In this document: one piece after another, positions 7,034 through 13,132 of the stretch
How the letters are laid out: the number at the start of each line of letters is the position of its first letter
How positions within the stretch are numbered: the first letter of the stretch is position 1
NCBI GenBank assembly: GCA_024278035.1
Contig: JAJRUA010000253.1
Span: forward strand, 1 to 13,132
Reading direction: 5' to 3'
DNA: 13,132 bases
Origin: Planctomycetota bacterium
GTDB taxonomy: Bacteria > Planctomycetota > Planctomycetia > Pirellulales > Lacipirellulaceae
Program-made: the position numbers and the translations under genes
Notes under the pieces: model-generated
What the model was told of the DNA's origin: nothing
Databases searched by the model: none
The model's input: only the letters and a program-made list of their open reading frames with translations

Positions 7034-7510
7034 ATGCACTCCCTGCCGATCGAAGCCCCTTTTCCCCTGCAGATCGTGTGTATGGCCGTGGTCGTGATTT
7101 TGGCACTGCTCGGTGCCTAGTTGGTAATGTGGCCGGGCGGATGGGGGGGGGCTCGGTTGTTGCGATCGAAAAAGCAGGAACTTGAGAAAAGTGAACTTGG
7201 CAGCGAATCACACGACCTTAGCCAATCGGAGCGGGGATTTGCCGATGGTGGTGCCGTCATCGGTCGACTCGAGCGGCTGCTGATCTATCTTTTCGTCCTT
7301 AGCGGAGAGCTTGGTGCCGTTGGCTTTCTTGTCGCGGCGAAAAGCATTTTTCGATTCGGCGAGCTAAGCAATCAGAAAAATCGACTTGAAGCGGAATACA
7401 TCACCATCGGCACGATGATGAGCTTTACCGTTGGTTTGCTGGTTGCCATGCTTTTTCGCTTTCTGATACCACTGGCGGTCCAGAACGCCGTTCGACTCTC
7501 TTTGTCGTAG
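7034..7510 (+). pseudogene. Small membrane protein (DUF3307 C-terminal-like), interrupted by one in-frame stop
   Basis: From ATG 7034 the frame encodes a hydrophobic N-terminal segment (LQIVCMAVVVILALLGA, likely membrane helix 1), then meets TAG at 7118-7120. The same frame continues to TAG 7508-7510. The later part has GGAVIGRLERLLIYLFVL, ELGAVGFLVAAKSIFRFGEL, and EAEYITIGTMMSFTVGLLVA, with two more membrane segments. These phrases match the C-terminal portion of DUF3307-type membrane proteins, which I recall being encoded beside SatD genes in Bacteroidota; here the same pair is adjacent. The DUF3307 domain itself is not present, so this is a shorter form. A run of nine Gs (7143-7151) offers an alternative: a frameshift near 7118 and a compensating one in the G run would also join the parts. 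Function is unknown. Confidence 0.65.
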
Positions 7511-7680
7511 TCGTGGCTGAGAAGAAAAAAAAGCCGCGGATAATACGCCGATTTCGGGTCTGCTTTTCTGTGAGATGTCCAACGCAAGCGGCCTGTTTGT
7601 GCTTACGCGCGGTGGAGAACTCCGTTAGGTTGATTGCTTCAGGCATTTCCCTACCCAACTTCTAAGCGGAGCACAGGAAG

Positions 7681-8174
7681 ATGAACACCCAGCAAGCGAT
7701 CCTAGCGACGGCGGCCACGAGCGACATGGTCCTCAAAGGCTATCTCAGCGATCTTGACGATGCCGATCTGTTTCGTCGCCCCGGGCCGGGTTGCAACCAC
7801 ATTGCTTGGCAACTGGGGCATTTGATTACTTCGGAATACAATTTGTTAAACATGCTCAAGCCGGGCGCAGCGCCCGAGTTGCCCGAAGGATTTGCTGAGA
7901 AGCACGACAAAGAGACGACGGGGGACGACAACCGGGCCAACTTCTGCACGAAGCAAGAGTACCTGGAGCTGTACGACAAGTTCCGCGCAGCAAGTGCTAA
8001 GGTGGTCGCATCGATTTCAGACGAAGAACTGGATGTGGAAAACCCCAAGGAGGACATGCGAGCAATGGTCCCGACGGTCGGGGCAATGTTTGTTCTGCTG
8101 GCGTCGCACCCGATGATGCACGTCGCCAGTTTGTGCCGGTCCGCCGAGCCGCCGGCAAGCCCGTGCTTTTCTGA
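7681..8174 (+). pseudogene. DinB-like (DinB/YfiT superfamily) protein gene with a late frameshift
   Basis: The start has a good ribosome site (AGGA at 7674-7677 before ATG 7681). The protein is a DinB-superfamily four-helix-bundle with PGCNHIAWQLGHLITSEYN (H40, H47), PELPEGFAEKHDKET, APTVGAMF-type VPTVGAMFVLLASHPMMH (H143, H147). H47, H143 and H147 fit the usual metal-binding histidine triad. As sequenced, the frame runs past codon 148 into an unrelated 42-residue tail ending at 8253. One extra G after 8125 would instead give HVGQFVPVRRAAGKPVLF and a TGA at 8172-8174, the ending typical of this family, for about 164 residues. DinB-like proteins include thiol-dependent metalloenzymes; no substrate can be inferred. 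A frameshift mutation or a one-base sequence error explains it. Confidence 0.8.
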
Positions 8175-8187
8175 GTCAAAGGCCTGC

Positions 8188-8193
8188 TACACT
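8188..8193 (+). promoter_or_regulatory. Candidate -10 element for pckA
   Basis: TACACT lies in the gap between the DinB-like gene and pckA. The sequence 16 bases upstream (CTTTTC, 8166-8171) is only a weak -35. If used, the transcript would have a leader of roughly 230 bases before pckA. This is a weak call from base pattern alone. Confidence 0.2.
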
Positions 8194-8343
8194 AGCGATA
8201 GTTCCCGTGTTACGCCAAGATTTTCAGGCGAGCGGCAAGCGTCCGCCCATTGAGCCCGGCGTTGTGGGGGCGACAGAATGTCCCGGCCAGGTGGGTGTTC
8301 TCAACGACCGAAGACGGATAGGTTGAGGGAAGAGCGAACGGCA

Positions 8344-8360
8344 GCCGACAAAAAATCGGC
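8344..8360. other. Short hairpin in the pckA leader
   Basis: GCCGA (8344-8348) pairs with TCGGC (8356-8360) across an A-rich 7-base loop. No T-run follows on the plus strand, so it is not an intrinsic terminator for the upstream genes. It may be a chance or structural element in the leader of pckA. Confidence 0.25.
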
Positions 8361-8416
8361 GAGAGCAAAGGGGAAAGCCGTTGAGCCTCTTCATTGAGCC
8401 TTCGCTATCGATTTTT

Positions 8417-8421
8417 GGGAG
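8417..8421 (+). promoter_or_regulatory. Ribosome binding site deciding the pckA start
   Basis: GGGAG lies 7 bases upstream of the ATG at 8429. This spacing, and the family-like start MSDPFNLASYGI, favour 8429 over an in-frame upstream TTG at 8381 that has no such site. Confidence 0.55.
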
Positions 8422-8428
8422 CAGTCCA

Positions 8429-10018
<1,590 letters not shown>

Positions 10019-10080
10019 AATAGGTGCCCGATAGAAAAACGCTTGTGGTACCGCCCCGCGCCGACTGCCGACGATTGTCC

Positions 10081-10707
10081 ATGTCCAAAATACTGATTAC
10101 TTCCGGACCGACACGTCAGTATCTCGACGCGGTTCGCTTTCTAACCAACGCCTCCAGTGGCCGTATGGGCCGGGGCTTGGCACGGGCTGCGATCGAGGCA
10201 GGGCATGAGGTGGTAATCGTCTCAGGTCCGGTAGAGGTCGTTTATCCTTCCGAAGCGAGAATCGTCCCCGTGATTTCGACCGAAAAGATGCTGGCCGCAA
10301 CAGCCCGGGAGTTCGAAGACTGTGACGGTTTGATCGGAGCCGCCGCCCCTTGCGATTACCGCCCCGTACGGGTTGCTGAGGGAAAGATCAGTAAAACGGG
10401 CGAGCCGATCGACGTGCGACTTGTTGAAACCGATGACGTGGTCGCGACGCTTGGAGCCGAGAAAGGCCACCGCTGGGTGGTGGGGTTTGCCCTGGAGGCA
10501 GAGGACCACCGACTTCGGGCCCTAGCCAAGCTCGAACGCAAACATTGCGATCTGATGGTTTCGAACGGTGTGACTGCGATGAACGCCACGGAGAACGAGG
10601 TCGAGGTGCTAACGCCCGAGGGAGAAGTCGTCGGTCGCTTCGCAGGCCCCAAGGACGAAGTAGCCCGCGGCATTTTGGGGGTGATCGGCAAACGGCTGAT
10701 CCGCTAA
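10081..10707 (+). CDS. coaB: Phosphopantothenate-cysteine ligase (stand-alone CoaB)
   Basis: A 208-residue protein covering only the CoaB (DFP) domain, which joins 4'-phosphopantothenate and cysteine using a nucleotide triphosphate (CTP in most bacteria) during coenzyme A synthesis. In most bacteria this domain is fused behind the CoaC decarboxylase; here no flavin-binding CoaC half precedes it. Visible family blocks are GPTRQYLDAVRFLTNASSG (9-27), AAAPCDYRP (87-95, in place of the usual AAVADYRP), KISK (102-105, at the position of the KxKK lysine motif), DVRLVETDDVVATLG, VVGFALEAED, and CDLMVSNGV. The ATG at 10081 begins exactly at the conserved first strand; a GTG at 10024 would add 19 unconserved residues. 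No Shine-Dalgarno is seen. Family membership is secure; that it is the main cellular CoaB is inference, since a CoaC gene is not in the window. Confidence 0.85.
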   Translation: MSKILITSGPTRQYLDAVRFLTNASSGRMGRGLARAAIEAGHEVVIVSGPVEVVYPSEARIVPVISTEKMLAATAREFEDCDGLIGAAAPCDYRPVRVAEGKISKTGEPIDVRLVETDDVVATLGAEKGHRWVVGFALEAEDHRLRALAKLERKHCDLMVSNGVTAMNATENEVEVLTPEGEVVGRFAGPKDEVARGILGVIGKRLIR

Positions 10708-10803
10708 AAAAGACGAATCCAGCCCTGATTTTTTTAGCCCGATATTTTTCCCCGCACTTCTTTTCTTCTTCAGAGTAAAACCTGTGGCCCCTCAACAAGG
10801 CGT

Positions 10804-11988
10804 ATGATGCCAAGCGATGCTCCTCCAGTGGAAGAACGGCTAACCAAGGCGGAGCTAGCCACTCGGTTACCGGCGACGGCCTTTGCGTTCCGTGGCTACA
10901 ACGTAACGAACCTTGGACGTACGCCTGAATTACTCAACGTAACGGCCTACCGTCCGATTCTGGAGGCCCATCTTCGCTCGGCTGCGGAACTCTGTAGCGA
11001 AGTCATAGGTAAGCCAGTCGATCTCGTTCAGCAAGTGACGCAGCGCCGAGAAACCAACCTTGGTAACTATGCCGAAGCGGTCGCTTTGGTCTTTGCGGTT
11101 GAGTTGGCGCAGATCGATCTCCTGCGAGAGTGGCATGGAATTGATATCGCAAAGTCGCGGCTGGCCTTTGGGTACAGTTTGGGCGAATTGGCTGCCGTCG
11201 TGGTGGCGGGAATTGCCGAAGCAGACGACGTATTGCGCGTCCCCCTTTCACTCTCGACGGACTGTGCTGAATTAGCTCACGGAGTAACGATGGGAATCGT
11301 TTTTTCGCGTGGGACGGCACTTGAGGAAGCGGCTATCCACCATTTTTGTGAAGAAGTCACGGCTGAAGGAAAGGGAACAATCGCTGTGTCGGCAGTCCTT
11401 TCGCCCAACACCATGTTGGTGTTAGGGCAGGAAAAGACGCTCGACCGGCTCAAAAAACGACTCGCCGAACACCGCATCCTTGTCCGCCGCAACGATTCTC
11501 TGTGGCCACCCCTGCATACATCGATCGTTTCTCAGCGCTATGTGCCCGATCGGGCAACGGTGATGATCGAGCAGATTCCGTTATTAGCGGAGGCCCCGAC
11601 ACCCCCGATCCTTTCACTAGTAACGGGCCAACAGGCGTACGGCGACGGCCAATCGCGTACGGTCCTCCGCGATTGGGTCGATCATCCGCAGCGACTTTGG
11701 GACGGAGTTGGAGGGGTGCTGGAGAGCGATGTCCGTACGATCGTTCATGTTGGCCCCGAGCCGAATGTCATTCCGGCAACCTTCCTGCGGCTGGCCGAAA
11801 ACGTGAAGCAACAGACAGACAAGCGATCGCTAAGCGGTTTAGGCTTACGAGCCGTCCAGCGACTGGTAAACCGCCCTTGGCTCGCATCGATGTTGCCGAG
11901 GCAAAGTTCATTGCTCCGAGCGCCCACGATTCGCCACGTGCTGCTCGAAAATTGGCTTTTAGACAACGCCCCCGGCGACGGGGCTTAG
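10804..11988 (+). CDS. FabD-like acyltransferase homologue, atypical
   Basis: A 394-residue protein with the fold signature of malonyl-CoA:ACP transacylase (FabD) but clear differences. It contains the nucleophile elbow FGYSLGE (S125), aligning without gaps to GHSLGE of FabD over the next 25 residues, and a likely catalytic histidine H238 in PLHTSIV (S-to-H spacing 113, against 109 in E. coli FabD). IVHVGPEPNVIPATF resembles the late glycine loop. The arginine that holds the malonyl carboxylate in FabD (R117) aligns with L150 in RVPLSLSTDCAEL, and the N-terminal GQGSQ oxyanion loop is replaced by FRGYNVTNLGRT. The protein is about 80 residues longer than FabD. It may transfer non-malonyl acyl groups or act in lipid or polyketide synthesis; substrate unknown. 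AAGG at 10797-10800 suits either of the two adjacent ATGs (10804, 10807). Confidence 0.75.
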   Translation: MMPSDAPPVEERLTKAELATRLPATAFAFRGYNVTNLGRTPELLNVTAYRPILEAHLRSAAELCSEVIGKPVDLVQQVTQRRETNLGNYAEAVALVFAVELAQIDLLREWHGIDIAKSRLAFGYSLGELAAVVVAGIAEADDVLRVPLSLSTDCAELAHGVTMGIVFSRGTALEEAAIHHFCEEVTAEGKGTIAVSAVLSPNTMLVLGQEKTLDRLKKRLAEHRILVRRNDSLWPPLHTSIVSQRYVPDRATVMIEQIPLLAEAPTPPILSLVTGQQAYGDGQSRTVLRDWVDHPQRLWDGVGGVLESDVRTIVHVGPEPNVIPATFLRLAENVKQQTDKRSLSGLGLRAVQRLVNRPWLASMLPRQSSLLRAPTIRHVLLENWLLDNAPGDGA

Positions 11989-12025
11989 CACCGCCTGCCC
12001 GGTAGCTAACGATGAATCGGCTGCC

Positions 12026-12031
12026 TACAAT
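12026..12031 (+). promoter_or_regulatory. Candidate -10 element for asd
   Basis: TACAAT differs from the sigma-70 -10 consensus at one base and sits 60 bases before the asd start, in the gap after the FabD-like gene. No good -35 is visible 16-18 bases upstream. A perfect palindrome begins 9 bases downstream, which would place it about at the transcription start. Confidence 0.4.
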
Positions 12032-12039
12032 GGGGGATT

Positions 12040-12056
12040 GCCGTTCGCCGAACGGC
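12040..12056. promoter_or_regulatory. Palindromic operator-like site before asd
   Basis: GCCGTTCG-C-CGAACGGC is a perfect 8+1+8 inverted repeat lying between the candidate -10 and the asd start. Its position over the expected transcription start suits repression by a dimeric regulator. The single-base centre disfavors an RNA hairpin, although a smaller stem with a wider loop could form. The regulator is not identifiable. Confidence 0.4.
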
Positions 12057-12090
12057 TTGCCACGTCCTTCTAGCGAGTTTGAGCTTTCCT

Positions 12091-13104
12091 GTGTTTGAGA
12101 CCATTGCCATCGTTGGTGCCACGGGTGCCGTCGGCGGGTTGATCCGCCAATTGTTTGAAGAACGTAACTTTCCGCACCAGCGGATCAAGTTCCTCGCGTC
12201 GGCCCGATCGGCCGGCTCGACGATTGACTTCGGCGGAAAAACACACACCGTAGAAGAGCTCACGCCCGACGTGTTCGCCGACATCGATCTAGCGATTGGC
12301 AGCACGCCCGACCCGGTCGCCAAGGAGTTTGTCCCCTGGGCAAAAGAACACGGCTGCATCGTCGTCGATGAAAGTGGCTACTGGCGAATGGACCCCGAGG
12401 TGCCGTTGGTGATTCCGGAGGTCAACCCTGAGGCGGCCCTCGCCCACAAGGGGGTCTTAGCCAGCCCCAACTGTAGTACCACCCAAATGGTGCTCGCGAT
12501 GAAGCCGCTGCACGATGCGGGTAAAATTCGCCGTGTCGTCGTCAGCACGTACCAAGCGACTAGCGGAGCGGGCGTGGCCGGTCAGCGCGATCTTATCGAA
12601 GGATCGCGGGCCGCCCTGGAGGACAAGCCGTACGACTACGAAGCGTTTGCTCACCCAATCGCGTTCAATTGCATTCCGCAAATCGGCTCGGAGAAGCATG
12701 CGGGCTACACCTCCGAAGAGATGAAGATGGTTTACGAGACCCAAAAAATCTTTGGTGATGCGTCGATCAAGGTTTGTCCGACCTGTGTTCGGGTGCCCGT
12801 GAGCAATTGCCACAGCGAAAGCATTTTGGTCGAGACTGAAAAGAAGATCACCGCCCAAGAGGCTCGCAAGTTGTTCGCTGCGACGCCCGGCATTCGTGTC
12901 GTCGATAATTTGCCGGAAGGTGAGTATCCTATGCCGACCAACTGCGATGGCGACGACGCAACGTTCATCGGCCGCATTCGCGAGGATATCTCTTGCGAGA
13001 ATGGCTTGGCCTTCTGGTGCGTAAGCGACAACCTCCGCAAAGGTGCCGCCACCAACGCGGTGCAAATTGCCGAGTTGCTTTCCAAGAACACTGCTGCGGT
13101 TTGA
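12091..13104 (+). CDS. asd: Aspartate-semialdehyde dehydrogenase
   Basis: A 337-residue NADPH-dependent enzyme that reduces aspartyl-4-phosphate to aspartate-4-semialdehyde, the branch point toward lysine/diaminopimelate, threonine, methionine and isoleucine. Features seen: Rossmann motif GATGAVG (9-15), VVDESGYWRM, the active-site cysteine C128 in SPNCSTTQM, STYQATSGAG, AFNCIPQIG, and CVRVPVSNCHSE containing R234 and H241, whose spacing of 7 equals that of R267/H274 in the E. coli enzyme. I chose the GTG at 12091 because MFETIAIVGATG matches family starts and a GAG lies 7 bases upstream; a TTG at 12079 would add four residues. It lies 102 bases after the FabD-like gene, with a candidate -10 and a palindrome in the gap, so it may have its own promoter. 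The 28 bases after its stop hold nothing recognisable. Confidence 0.95.
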   Translation: MFETIAIVGATGAVGGLIRQLFEERNFPHQRIKFLASARSAGSTIDFGGKTHTVEELTPDVFADIDLAIGSTPDPVAKEFVPWAKEHGCIVVDESGYWRMDPEVPLVIPEVNPEAALAHKGVLASPNCSTTQMVLAMKPLHDAGKIRRVVVSTYQATSGAGVAGQRDLIEGSRAALEDKPYDYEAFAHPIAFNCIPQIGSEKHAGYTSEEMKMVYETQKIFGDASIKVCPTCVRVPVSNCHSESILVETEKKITAQEARKLFAATPGIRVVDNLPEGEYPMPTNCDGDDATFIGRIREDISCENGLAFWCVSDNLRKGAATNAVQIAELLSKNTAAV

Positions 13105-13132
13105 TCGTGTGGACACTGGTATCGAAACTGCA

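Noticed and set aside
6464..7120. A reassigned stop codon (alternative genetic code)
   Set aside because: The two interrupting stops differ (TAA and TAG), the third gene has a frameshift instead, and intact genes in the window end with these same stop codons at the expected places.
8381..8401. Two TTGAGCCT copies 13 bases apart just before pckA
   Set aside because: The unit is 8 bases and there are only two copies; too short to separate from chance, and one overlaps the sequence near the rejected upstream TTG start.
11968..11984. GCCCC...GGGGC hairpin at the end of the FabD-like gene as a terminator
   Set aside because: The stem is about 5 bp, lies inside the coding sequence, and is not followed by a T-run.

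Overview
The window looks like chromosomal DNA of a planctomycete, probably in or near the Pirellulales. This is an inference from protein character, since no rRNA or tRNA is present. It rests on the single-chain DNA topoisomerase I with C-terminal repeats and a lysine tail, a stand-alone CoaB-type synthetase, an unusual FabD-like acyltransferase, the style of the aspartate-semialdehyde dehydrogenase, and the scarcity of strong Shine-Dalgarno sites. Base composition is moderately GC-rich throughout and no gene stands out as compositionally foreign.

Layout. The left edge (about 1-180) holds a decayed transposase fragment and a compact REP-like stem-loop. Next come two minus-strand genes in a likely operon: a membrane-anchored PpiD/SurA-like periplasmic folding factor (533-2860) and a small TfoX C-terminal-domain protein (182-511). 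A 735-base divergent gap (2861-3595) contains an inverted-repeat element and short tandem repeats. From 3596 onward everything reads on the plus strand: topA; a SatD-family gene 3 bases after it; a small membrane protein resembling the C-terminal part of DUF3307 proteins; a DinB-like (YfiT/DinB superfamily) protein; pckA; a CoaB-like synthetase; a FabD-like acyltransferase homologue; and asd.

The most striking feature is a 1.9-kb stretch (6308-8174) in which three consecutive genes are each interrupted once. The satD-like gene has an in-frame TAA, the membrane-protein gene has an in-frame TAG, and the DinB-like gene has a frameshift that one extra G would repair. The long genes on both sides are open. 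Either this segment is decaying, or the window carries local sequence errors, or (least likely) expression is recoded.

Functionally the window is mainly housekeeping: DNA supercoiling (topA), envelope protein folding (PpiD-like), gluconeogenic/anaplerotic carbon flux (pckA), coenzyme A synthesis (coaB), acyl transfer (FabD-like) and the aspartate-family amino acid and diaminopimelate branch (asd). I did not find a defence system, CRISPR array, prophage or complete mobile element. The best candidates for unfamiliar biology are the FabD-like protein lacking the malonyl-binding arginine and the SatD/membrane-protein pair.
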